In this document: positions 15,712 to 23,542 of the stretch, piece after piece
Numbering within the stretch: position 1 is the stretch's first letter
Layout of the letters: each line of letters opens with the position of its first letter
From: a virus
Direction: 5' to 3' (one strand)
Virus record (IMG/VR): IMGVR_UViG_3300028553_000005
Coordinates: 1 to 64,000 of that record
Length of the DNA stretch: 64,000 bases
Position numbers and translations under genes: made by a program
Notes under the pieces: generated by a model
Told to the model about the DNA's origin: nothing
What the model saw: only the letters and a program-made list of their open reading frames with translations
Databases searched by the model: none

Positions 15712-16406
15712 GGGTATTCTCCATTATATTTTTCATTCATTACTTTATTACCATTTTCAAAGAATTCTGCTGTAACAGAACCTTTACCACCATCTACTCT
15801 ATAACAGGTTGTATATTCACTTGTGCAATAGAATTTGGGAAAGTGTTTTGTGATTGCTTGTAGAAATACTCTATCTTGACCCCAACCACCATGCCAAACA
15901 CTTGCAATTTTATTTGCTACTTCCGTTTTAATGAAGTAACAATTAGTATCTATGTGATGAACTCCGTGGTATGTTGGCCAAATACCTAACGATTCACAGT
16001 CATCAAAACAAACAAACTTACCTTGTTTGTTATACACTTGGCGTAAAGAATAACACCAATCTAAACTTCTTGTGTTAATTGTTTTGATACAGTTTTCTAC
16101 ATGTGACCGATATAACCAATTATCTTGGTCAAGATAAGCAATGTACTCTGTATTGACTAGATGAGTGAAAGCGGCATAGACACGGTGGCCATAAAATCCT
16201 TTGGCACCTACATTGATTGGTAAAGCACAGATATGAACTCGTGTGTCATCAACAGCTGAACCCAACGCCTCCAGTGTTTTGTCCATATATTGGTCACCAT
16301 CAATGACAACATAACAATCAGTAGGATGGCTTTGATTTAAAACAGATTCAACGGCAGTTTTGACCTCTGGTGATCCAGTGGTTGGTATAATCACAGTAGC
16401 AGACAT
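15693..16406 (-). CDS. Family 2 glycosyltransferase
   Basis: This 237-residue protein starts SATVIIPTTGSPEVKTAVES, the standard GT2 N-terminus. It has AYLDQDNW as the DxD-type motif and a C-terminal GWGQDRVFL (ED/QD-type catalytic region). The length is that of a single-domain GT2. It is the first gene of the glycan cassette read on the minus strand and overlaps the next gene by 19 bases. No membrane helices are present, so it should act at the cytoplasmic face. Confidence 0.75.
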   Translation of the reverse strand: MSATVIIPTTGSPEVKTAVESVLNQSHPTDCYVVIDGDQYMDKTLEALGSAVDDTRVHICALPINVGAKGFYGHRVYAAFTHLVNTEYIAYLDQDNWLYRSHVENCIKTINTRSLDWCYSLRQVYNKQGKFVCFDDCESLGIWPTYHGVHHIDTNCYFIKTEVANKIASVWHGGWGQDRVFLQAITKHFPKFYCTSEYTTCYRVDGGKGSVTAEFFENGNKVMNEKYNGEYPWRKKA

Positions 16407-16409
16407 AAT

Positions 16410-16691
16410 TTAATCTCTTGTTAGTTTCAGTATTCTCTCTATTTGTTTCTCTATAATTGGTTTACGATTCGGCCAATATATGTATTCTTTATCTCCGGTT
16501 GAATGTAATTTTTTAAGGAAAGGAATAATCATTTTCTCAACTTCATTCAATCTTAATTTATAGTCATCAGCGGTCTCTGCTGTTTTGTTTATAACTGAAT
16601 TATATTCTTCTTCAGAAACGGCAGAAAAACCAAAATCATCATCATCGTCAGTATATTCTTGTAATACTTTATCGAAATCAACTAAAGCCAT
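16410..16691 (-). CDS. Conserved small acidic T4-like phage protein
   Basis: This 93-residue protein has an acidic N-terminus (EYTDDDDDFGFS) and a helical C-terminus (VEKMIIPFLKKL, then YIYWPNR). The WPNR block recurs in T4-like cyanophages, but I do not know a function. It lies between an unknown gene and the glycan cassette. Confidence 0.6.
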   Translation of the reverse strand: MALVDFDKVLQEYTDDDDDFGFSAVSEEEYNSVINKTAETADDYKLRLNEVEKMIIPFLKKLHSTGDKEYIYWPNRKPIIEKQIERILKLTRD

Positions 16692-16699
16692 ATTATCAC

Positions 16700-17167
16700 C
16701 TAATTGTTAATCACATCTTTTATATCTTGTAGTAAATTATATAGTTCGAACAAGGCAACGATAGAATTGTAATTTTGATGAAAGAACTTTATTACTTCGG
16801 TTTTTTCATATTGTCTATTTCTTTTGGTAGCAGGTTCTTTTGCACTCAATATTCTTTTGTTACTATCTTCAGTTACTATCTCTAAAACTTTTGTTGCTGT
16901 AGCGCTTACACTTTCTATTTTACCAACCGGTGTAACACTTCTAATATAGTTTTTATATCTAATTGTTACTGATATTTTATTTAAGAATTGTGTTGGTATG
17001 GTATTTAATTTTTGTTTGACACCATTAACTCGTTGATTAATAGCAATCAATCTTCCATCATTTAGAAAATGTTTTTTATTTGTTTTGTATCTTTCTATAA
17101 GGTCAAGTGCTTGGTCGAAACCTTTTTGGCCTTGAAAGATTGCGTTTTCTATATCGTCTAGGGTCAT
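16700..17167 (-). CDS. Hypothetical protein
   Basis: This 155-residue, basic, mainly helical protein has no recognised motif. It is packed between two unknown genes with a two-base gap upstream. A central beta-rich stretch contains KISVTIRYKNYIRSV. I cannot name a family. Confidence 0.5.
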   Translation of the reverse strand: MTLDDIENAIFQGQKGFDQALDLIERYKTNKKHFLNDGRLIAINQRVNGVKQKLNTIPTQFLNKISVTIRYKNYIRSVTPVGKIESVSATATKVLEIVTEDSNKRILSAKEPATKRNRQYEKTEVIKFFHQNYNSIVALFELYNLLQDIKDVINN

Positions 17168-17168
17168 T

Positions 17169-18431
17169 TTATTTTGCTATAACATATTTTGATGAATTTG
17201 TAGAACGAGCAGTTGCGTAGGTGTAAACATTACGAATGAAAAGGTCTGCATTTTGTTTGTCCTTATTTAGCCAACTAATCAAAACAGGATTTACTTCGTT
17301 TGTAACTTTTGCACTGGCTTTTTCTCTTTTTTCATCATATTGATCTCTATCTTTTTCTTTTAGTTCTTTATCAAGAATTACTTTATAGTCTTTAAAAATT
17401 CTGTTTGCATCTTGATATACTTTATACCATTTTTTTCCAAAAGATAAATCTATTGTGCACAATAGATCAGCTATAGGTCCAGCAGATAAACTGCCCTCAA
17501 AAGCACCTGCACCTGAAAGTTTTACAACACCTTTGTAACCTTCTGTTGAGGGGTCGTGGCGCATTTGTAATTCCATGCTTTTATCTTTTGACATATAAAC
17601 TAATAGTGTTCTTGTATATTTTTTTATATCAGTATTTTCATCATATTTTTTCCAATTACTAATACCACCATATTCCAACTTATCAATGTCTTTTTGTTCT
17701 TGGGGTCGATTGAAATTAACTTTTAAAATTTTAACTTCATTTGGTTGTTTTTTTAATGATAATGGCAATATATCACCATTTGAAATGTTTTTACTTATAA
17801 ACGCATTTAATTTTGTATAATCTAATTGTTTTTCGGATACTAAATCTGAAATTTGTTTTTTGGCATCATCAGAAGCAAAATAAATATCAGCCGTGGACCA
17901 TTTATTAATGTTATCAAAAGGTCTTGAAATTTTTATAATTTCAGATGCAGGAGCTTTATTTTTATTTTTGTTTTCTATTAATTTTTTTTGATTGTCGTTG
18001 GCTTTTTTATAAAGTTTCGCAATATTTTCCATAACTTCTTTATCACCTTGAGCATAAAAAATATCAGACCAATTTTTCGACTTTATATAATTAAAATTTT
18101 TTGAAATGGTGGAGATGTCTTTCATCAACTGTGCGGCAATGTGTAAAGAAGATCGGTACCACTCTGTTTTTTTACTTTTAGATTTTTCTTGAACTCCATA
18201 CAACAAATCTTCAACTTCTTGTAGTGAAGATTTACCAGATAAAAGTTTCTTTTGAAATGTTTTCTCTATACTAGCGTTTGGGTATTTTTTGTTCCAAAAA
18301 GCCTTAAAATCAAAATAAGATGGATATGCTTTTTCATTAAAGATTTTATCGATGTTGGCCACACCATGAAAATCAGCTAAAGCACAAAATAATGCTTGAG
18401 CAGTTTCTTGAGCATCTTCTTTTTTTGCCAT
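17169..18431 (-). CDS. Hypothetical protein with a GDILPLSLKK motif
   Basis: This 420-residue Lys-rich protein has a helical N-terminal half. In the middle is GDILPLSLKK, followed by basic beta-strand segments and the RHDPSTEGYKGVVKLSGAGA region. Similar P-(L/I)-S-L-K motifs occur in uncharacterised proteins of T4-like and giant viruses. No nuclease or NTPase motif is obvious. It follows the DruA-like gene by three bases, so the two may be used together. Confidence 0.5.
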   Translation of the reverse strand: MAKKEDAQETAQALFCALADFHGVANIDKIFNEKAYPSYFDFKAFWNKKYPNASIEKTFQKKLLSGKSSLQEVEDLLYGVQEKSKSKKTEWYRSSLHIAAQLMKDISTISKNFNYIKSKNWSDIFYAQGDKEVMENIAKLYKKANDNQKKLIENKNKNKAPASEIIKISRPFDNINKWSTADIYFASDDAKKQISDLVSEKQLDYTKLNAFISKNISNGDILPLSLKKQPNEVKILKVNFNRPQEQKDIDKLEYGGISNWKKYDENTDIKKYTRTLLVYMSKDKSMELQMRHDPSTEGYKGVVKLSGAGAFEGSLSAGPIADLLCTIDLSFGKKWYKVYQDANRIFKDYKVILDKELKEKDRDQYDEKREKASAKVTNEVNPVLISWLNKDKQNADLFIRNVYTYATARSTNSSKYVIAK

Positions 18432-18434
18432 TTT

Positions 18435-19544
18435 TTACCTAATAATTTGAATGTCTTTACCTGAAGTCCATACTTCAAGTTCTGTTCGTAATCTACCCTC
18501 AGCTTTAAGGGTTTCATATCTATTTATAGCTTTACTCCGCCACCATTCGATTACATTTGATAGTTCATGTTTCTTGTAATTTTCACCAGGTAAAAGTTTG
18601 TCGGTCTTACAATTCATGTAATCAACAGTATTTTTAAATCCATAATCAGAAATATAATATCGTTTCTTTTCTGTCAACTTTTTGGCATTGTCAATCGTTA
18701 AAGAGAAAGCATCTCCTTCAGGTGTTCCTTTTAAAGCAGCTTTGGTGAGAGCAATAATCTTAGTGAATGTTCTGAGTTTTCTACTCGTTGTTGAAGTATC
18801 TCCACCCAATAAATCACCAGTAATATCCTCCACGTATTTTTTCAAATCAGTATATCTTTGGCCGTGCATCATTGGCACAATATCTGATTCTGTTAAGCCT
18901 TTAAAACGAATGTAAGGTTTCATGCCATCATATTGTGAAACCGATTTGGTACTTCCATATAAACTGGTAGTTTCAAACAAGCAGATATTCATATCGTATT
19001 TTTTATTACAGATTTCTCTTACGGTATGACTGGCACAAATGGCAGATAAAAGTTTACCGCCTAGATAATTAAAACCAAATGGTTGAGATGGTACAATTAC
19101 GAAACCCATAACACAAGCCGTATTGAACCGCTTGGCAGTATCTTCATTTTGAATCCAAACTTGTCCTAGGTAGTCATTACGAGGTTTCATATAGATTACT
19201 GGTGAACCCAAACGAATGAATCCTAGAATCTTTCCTGAGTTTCTTTCTTTGACTGCCAATTGAATATTCTTACCAACTGGTGCTTTATTGATGTGTGAAC
19301 TGGTAATGGCAAGTAAAGGTTCCCAAACATCGTTTGGTATTTCACACACTTCAATATCCATATCTTTTGGGTGCATTGTGAAATCGGAGAATAAATCATC
19401 TTCAATTGGAAATAAAGAAGATGGCATATCAGCCACATTCTTCAGTTTCTCATCACGCATGTATTCTTCGGTACTTCCAATGTTACTAAAGTAATCTTTA
19501 AATACACCAGCACAATGAAGTGCCTGATCCCTATTGATCATCAT
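18435..19544 (-). CDS. DruA-like (DUF4338-like) protein, copy 1
   Basis: This 369-residue protein shares a core with the protein at 40170-41435: QPFGFNYLGGKLLSAIC then FETTSLYG. The same order (beta-strand, Leu/Ala-rich helix, TTSLYG strand) is seen in DUF4338, the DruA family of the Druantia defence system. DruA biochemistry is not settled. Here the gene directly follows gp41 (ATGA overlap), so it is expressed with replication genes. Roles in DNA metabolism or in countering host defence are both possible. The family link is by eye and more convincing in the second copy. Confidence 0.5.
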   Translation of the reverse strand: MMINRDQALHCAGVFKDYFSNIGSTEEYMRDEKLKNVADMPSSLFPIEDDLFSDFTMHPKDMDIEVCEIPNDVWEPLLAITSSHINKAPVGKNIQLAVKERNSGKILGFIRLGSPVIYMKPRNDYLGQVWIQNEDTAKRFNTACVMGFVIVPSQPFGFNYLGGKLLSAICASHTVREICNKKYDMNICLFETTSLYGSTKSVSQYDGMKPYIRFKGLTESDIVPMMHGQRYTDLKKYVEDITGDLLGGDTSTTSRKLRTFTKIIALTKAALKGTPEGDAFSLTIDNAKKLTEKKRYYISDYGFKNTVDYMNCKTDKLLPGENYKKHELSNVIEWWRSKAINRYETLKAEGRLRTELEVWTSGKDIQIIR

Positions 19545-20932
19545 ACTTTAAATCCACTAAATGATTTCTTTGGTCTATCTTCTCTGGTACCAAATGTGTT
19601 CAAAGGCTTATCGTGGCCAGCATCTGCGATACCCATTTGTGCAGCCTGTTCAACATCATATAGTTTCATTTTGGATCTATCAACACCAAGAGTAAATCGT
19701 TTGTGGAATGTTGGATCATTATATCGATTCTTCAATTGTTTAACCATAATCTGACCAAGTTCTTCTAGTTCTTCAGAAGAAATCAAAGCGAACATCAAGT
19801 CTGCGGTGGCGGGAAGTCCGAACGACTCACTCGTATCCTCAAGTCCCGGATCACTGGAAGTAAATCCTGAGCGGGTAGTTTGTGTAGCAGATACAATAGG
19901 AACATTATACTCAACAGCAAGGCCACGTAATTCTTCTGCAATTGCTTTAACGTAGGTGTAGGAATTAATATTTGCGCCAGCCTTAATACGAGCAGAACAA
20001 CAAATATTGAGATAGTCAACAAATATAATGTCAGGTACAAAAGACCTCTTGAGATTAAGTTCATTTAATAGTGTCCTAAAATGAATAGTTGATGCTGAAG
20101 CGGTTGGATATTCTTTGATAATAAGTTTGCCTGTAGTCTTTTCACGGACACGATTAACTTTTTTATCATACATATCTTTTGGTAACTCAATCAAATCATC
20201 AATAGTAACATTCAATAGATTGGCATCAATTCGTTCTGCAATCTTTTCTTCACTCATTTCCAAAGTGATGTAAAGGACATTTTTACCCTGAACCATGCAC
20301 GAAGCAGCCACATGACACATAAAAAGAGATTTACCAACACCAGTCCCCGCCAAAGCAATGTTAAGCGTCTTAGCTGGTAAACCACCTTTTGTGATCTTGT
20401 TAAAGTAATCGAGGTCGAATGGGATTCGTTCCTCTTTTCTGTGATAGAATTCATATCGAGCATCTGAGTCCTGTAAGTAGTCATGGCCAACGGAGTTATC
20501 AAAACTTACTGCTAAAGCGTCCGATAATATCTTGGGAATCTGGCCTTTGTCGTGATTTTTATCTTTGCCATCGAGAATCGAAATAGACCCCAATACTGCG
20601 TTATATATGGCCTTCTCTTGACAGAATTTTTCGGTCTTATCAACAAGCCATTGAACCTCGGTTTCTGTAGACTTAATCTTTTCAATTTCGAGAAGATAGT
20701 CCTCGCATCTCTGAACTTCATCAGCTGTAAGATTTCTCTTTTCTTTGACGGCAATACTAAGTGCTTCAATCGTTGCCGTGTTATTGTAAGTCTCCGTGAA
20801 TGATGTAATTTCATTAAATAATGTTCTCTCTACATTATCACTAAAATATTCTGTCTTTAAAAATGGTAAAACTTTTCGTAAATATTCCTCATTGTAAACG
20901 AGGTTCTTCAATATCGTTTGTTCCAGCTTCAT
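19541..20932 (-). CDS. 41: Replicative DNA helicase gp41 (DnaB family)
   Basis: The start is the ATG at 20932, preceded by AGGA. The protein (about 463 residues) is RecA-fold with Walker A AGTGVGKS near residues 195-202, Walker B IIFVDYL, and a sensor region with SATQTTRSG. T4 gp41 is a hexameric 5'-3' helicase that pairs with primase gp61 at the fork. The conserved DTSESFGLPATADLM region matches gp41. The 5' end overlaps an upstream unknown gene by 44 bases. Primase and gp59 loader are not in this window. Confidence 0.93.
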   Translation of the reverse strand: MKLEQTILKNLVYNEEYLRKVLPFLKTEYFSDNVERTLFNEITSFTETYNNTATIEALSIAVKEKRNLTADEVQRCEDYLLEIEKIKSTETEVQWLVDKTEKFCQEKAIYNAVLGSISILDGKDKNHDKGQIPKILSDALAVSFDNSVGHDYLQDSDARYEFYHRKEERIPFDLDYFNKITKGGLPAKTLNIALAGTGVGKSLFMCHVAASCMVQGKNVLYITLEMSEEKIAERIDANLLNVTIDDLIELPKDMYDKKVNRVREKTTGKLIIKEYPTASASTIHFRTLLNELNLKRSFVPDIIFVDYLNICCSARIKAGANINSYTYVKAIAEELRGLAVEYNVPIVSATQTTRSGFTSSDPGLEDTSESFGLPATADLMFALISSEELEELGQIMVKQLKNRYNDPTFHKRFTLGVDRSKMKLYDVEQAAQMGIADAGHDKPLNTFGTREDRPKKSFSGFKV

Positions 20933-21212
20933 CAATTATTTCCTGTTCAATGTTACTACCCATAATTTCTACCAATAAATTACCAATGTAATTTTTAAAA
21001 TCAGTATCTTTTTCCAACTTTCTTGGCTTGTCTACTGTGGATTCTATCACATCATAAGCAAAAAGTAAATACACCTGTTGATCTTCTTCTTTAAATTTTA
21101 CCTTACCATATTTAAATGTGGTATTTTTATATGGACCATCTAAAAATTTAATGTGTACGGCAGTTTCATCATTTTTTGGGTAAATGAAACAGTAATCTAC
21201 TCCTTCAATCAT
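20889..21212 (-). CDS. Conserved hypothetical protein upstream of gp41
   Basis: This 107-residue protein is beta-rich at the N-terminus (DYCFIYPKNDETAVHIKFLDGPYKNTTF is split over two strands) with an acidic C-terminal tail. It overlaps gp41 by 44 bases and the next upstream gene by 8, so it belongs to the replication operon. Related small proteins occur next to gp41 in cyanophages. No function is known to me. Confidence 0.6.
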   Translation of the reverse strand: MIEGVDYCFIYPKNDETAVHIKFLDGPYKNTTFKYGKVKFKEEDQQVYLLFAYDVIESTVDKPRKLEKDTDFKNYIGNLLVEIMGSNIEQEIIDEAGTNDIEEPRLQ

Positions 21213-21447
21213 CTTTCACCTCGTCAAATCTTTTTTCTTGTATGGTTTTTTCTCTCCACACTTTTCTGGGGTTACCACACATTACACAATCAGGATTACC
21301 ACAGTCCATCGCATGATGTTTGGCGAATTTGTGTGGTTCATCCACCGGCATACCATGTGATTTGGCAATCTTAGTTTGTTTTTTAATTTGATTTTGAGTT
21401 TTTTGAATACGCTTGGAATGTTTTAATTTAGCATCTTCATTACTCAT
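21205..21447 (-). CDS. Small conserved CxxC-containing protein next to uvsX
   Basis: The start at 21447 (MSNEDAK) gives 80 residues. The N-terminal half is a basic helix and the C-terminal half carries CGNPDCVMCGNPRK, a possible zinc-binding C-x4-C-x2-C, then KTIQEKR. The same motif is widespread among T4-like cyanophages beside uvsX. It overlaps the uvsX end by eight bases. The function is unknown; a metal-stabilised nucleic-acid binder is a guess. Confidence 0.65.
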   Translation of the reverse strand: MSNEDAKLKHSKRIQKTQNQIKKQTKIAKSHGMPVDEPHKFAKHHAMDCGNPDCVMCGNPRKVWREKTIQEKRFDEVKDD

Positions 21448-22522
21448 TCTCAGTCCCATTCATGGTAACAATCTCATCAAATAAATTATCAACACCGCCT
21501 TGCATAATTTCACCAGCTGCAATTTGATATTTGTCCGTTACATAATCTTGAAACTTTTTACTGGTGATAATAGGCATCCAAAAATCTTTGGTGTCTGTTT
21601 CTTTTATTCTATATTTCTTTGCTTCTATTTCACCGGTAGAAATATCAACTCTACTGTACCACCCGTTAGAAGGCTTAACGACAAGGCCTGAATCAAGTGC
21701 CAAATCAAGTAAGCCTGACCACCGGCTAACACCCCCATCAAAAGAAACAGTAACAGGAATTTTAGATTTTTCTTTAACATAGCGTGATTTCTCCACGTTA
21801 ATTATGAAGTTGTAACCAACAACCTCTGTGCCTTCTTTTTCTTGCTGGCGACCAATAATAAAAATGTTGTCAGCTGAATAATATGAACCTGTTCCACCAC
21901 CAACGATATCTTTAGGGAACATACCAATCTCTTTATATGTATGATTTACCACAATCATTGGAACATCTTTCATTGTGAGATGCGGTGTCACCATGCGAAA
22001 TAAACTTTTAACTTGTTTGGCACGGGACATATCGGCAACTGATTTACCTTCTAGAGCATCTTCAACTTCTTTCTTTGAAGCCAAATTACCAATTGAATCG
22101 ATAACAATAATCAACCTATCACCTCTTTCGAGATTGGTTAACTGTTGCATGATATCAAATTTTAATTGTTCAATATCAGTAAGAGGTGTATGTAGAACTC
22201 TGTTGGTATCAATACCAAAGCTATCAAAATAAGACTGAGGAGTACCAAACTCAGAATCATAGAATAATAACGCTGCATCATCATATTTGTCCAAATAACT
22301 TTTTGCCATTAGTAAACTAAAAGCAGTTTTAAAATGTTTAGATGGGCCGGCCCACATTGTAAGACCTGGTGTTAGGCCTCCATCTAAACGACCAGAAAGC
22401 GCCACATTAATAATTGGCACAGATGTCGGAATCATATCCTTTTGTGTAAAGAATTTCGATTTAGAAAGAATTGCTGATTCTTTAATACTACTATTTTTTT
22501 TAATTTTATCTAATATACTCAT
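21440..22522 (-). CDS. uvsX: UvsX recombinase (RecA-like)
   Basis: This 360-residue protein has the T4 UvsX form of Walker A, AGPSKHFKT (residues 58-66), then LLFYDSEFG and LIIVIDSIGNL as Walker B. UvsX coats ssDNA and drives strand invasion for recombination-dependent replication and repair, loaded by UvsY (49350-49784) and assisted by UvsW (47228-48715). Both partners are in this window. It is coupled to the small CxxC gene and follows the membrane-protein gene after nine bases. Confidence 0.95.
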   Translation of the reverse strand: MSILDKIKKNSSIKESAILSKSKFFTQKDMIPTSVPIINVALSGRLDGGLTPGLTMWAGPSKHFKTAFSLLMAKSYLDKYDDAALLFYDSEFGTPQSYFDSFGIDTNRVLHTPLTDIEQLKFDIMQQLTNLERGDRLIIVIDSIGNLASKKEVEDALEGKSVADMSRAKQVKSLFRMVTPHLTMKDVPMIVVNHTYKEIGMFPKDIVGGGTGSYYSADNIFIIGRQQEKEGTEVVGYNFIINVEKSRYVKEKSKIPVTVSFDGGVSRWSGLLDLALDSGLVVKPSNGWYSRVDISTGEIEAKKYRIKETDTKDFWMPIITSKKFQDYVTDKYQIAAGEIMQGGVDNLFDEIVTMNGTENE

Positions 22523-22531
22523 AACATTCCT

Positions 22532-23542
22532 TTAAAAGTCACCACCATCCAATTTAACTTGTTTTGCTTTTTTTTCTTTTTCTTTAAAAGCAAATTCTTC
22601 TTCATAATCATACTTAGGTTCTAATTTTTTAACTGGTTGTTCCGCTTCATGAAATTCCGTGTAAACACCTGGTGATTGATGCACCGTTAATGGAGGTATA
22701 GTTTCTCCTGAAGCCGCATCAATTACAATTTCTTTTTGTTCATTTTCGTCAATTGAAGTAATATTGTTTTTAGGTATTTCAACTCTATCATTCTCTATTT
22801 CTTCGTCCGGTTTCTTTTCAGTAAATACCGGAACATCTGGTACAACAGTAATGATTTCTTCTTTTTTATCAGTTATACCATTTCTTTGTTGTAATGACAT
22901 ATTTGCTGCTATCAATAATAACACAGCTAAGGGGTCAAATACAACCATTATTAACAATATTACCAAACGAACTGCTTTGTCAATGGCATTGTTATCTTCA
23001 GTTCCATATACCATATCACCAATATACTTAATAGGACCAACTTCGGCAATTAACTTATTTTCCTCTTTAAGAAGTGGCAATTTTCTTTTGTTAATATCTG
23101 TCAATTCTTTTTGTGTTTGTTGAATTTGTTTATCAACATTGGCTGATGCCGTTTCTGGATTACCAGCACGTTTCAGTAAATAATCTAAACGTTCTTTCGC
23201 AATCTTTTCTTGTTGATTGAGTGTTCGTATTTCAACCGAGTTTGCACCAGCTTCTAGTGTGGAATCTATGTGAGCTTTCGATAAGAATCCAAAAATACCC
23301 ATACTGGTAATTATCATTAATATAACAACAGCGGATGTCAAATAAGATTTTAATAAAAGTGGGCAGGTTTTCCAATTACGATATAACCATGATGCAGTAA
23401 CTAATTTACTCATCTCAAGAACCGAACCCATAAAAACGATTGGCCAAAATGCTCCGGTAAAAATTGCAGCCAATCCAATAATCGAATAGTAAGCTGCAAT
23501 ACCAGATAACAATAATGCTGATAATAATGTTAGAATAATCAT
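22532..23542 (-). CDS. Membrane protein with coiled coil and long cytoplasmic tail
   Basis: The ATG at 23542 overlaps the polymerase stop (ATGA). The protein has about 336 residues. Three hydrophobic helices lie in the first 90 residues and one more near 200-220 (LVILLIMVVFDPLAVLLLIA). A Glu/Lys/Gln-rich coiled coil lies between them and a disordered acidic-then-basic tail of about 110 residues follows. Similar proteins sit beside the polymerase in T4-like cyanophages, with no known function. Membrane tethering of replication is an untested idea suggested by the operon. Confidence 0.65.
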   Translation of the reverse strand: MIILTLLSALLLSGIAAYYSIIGLAAIFTGAFWPIVFMGSVLEMSKLVTASWLYRNWKTCPLLLKSYLTSAVVILMIITSMGIFGFLSKAHIDSTLEAGANSVEIRTLNQQEKIAKERLDYLLKRAGNPETASANVDKQIQQTQKELTDINKRKLPLLKEENKLIAEVGPIKYIGDMVYGTEDNNAIDKAVRLVILLIMVVFDPLAVLLLIAANMSLQQRNGITDKKEEIITVVPDVPVFTEKKPDEEIENDRVEIPKNNITSIDENEQKEIVIDAASGETIPPLTVHQSPGVYTEFHEAEQPVKKLEPKYDYEEEFAFKEKEKKAKQVKLDGGDF

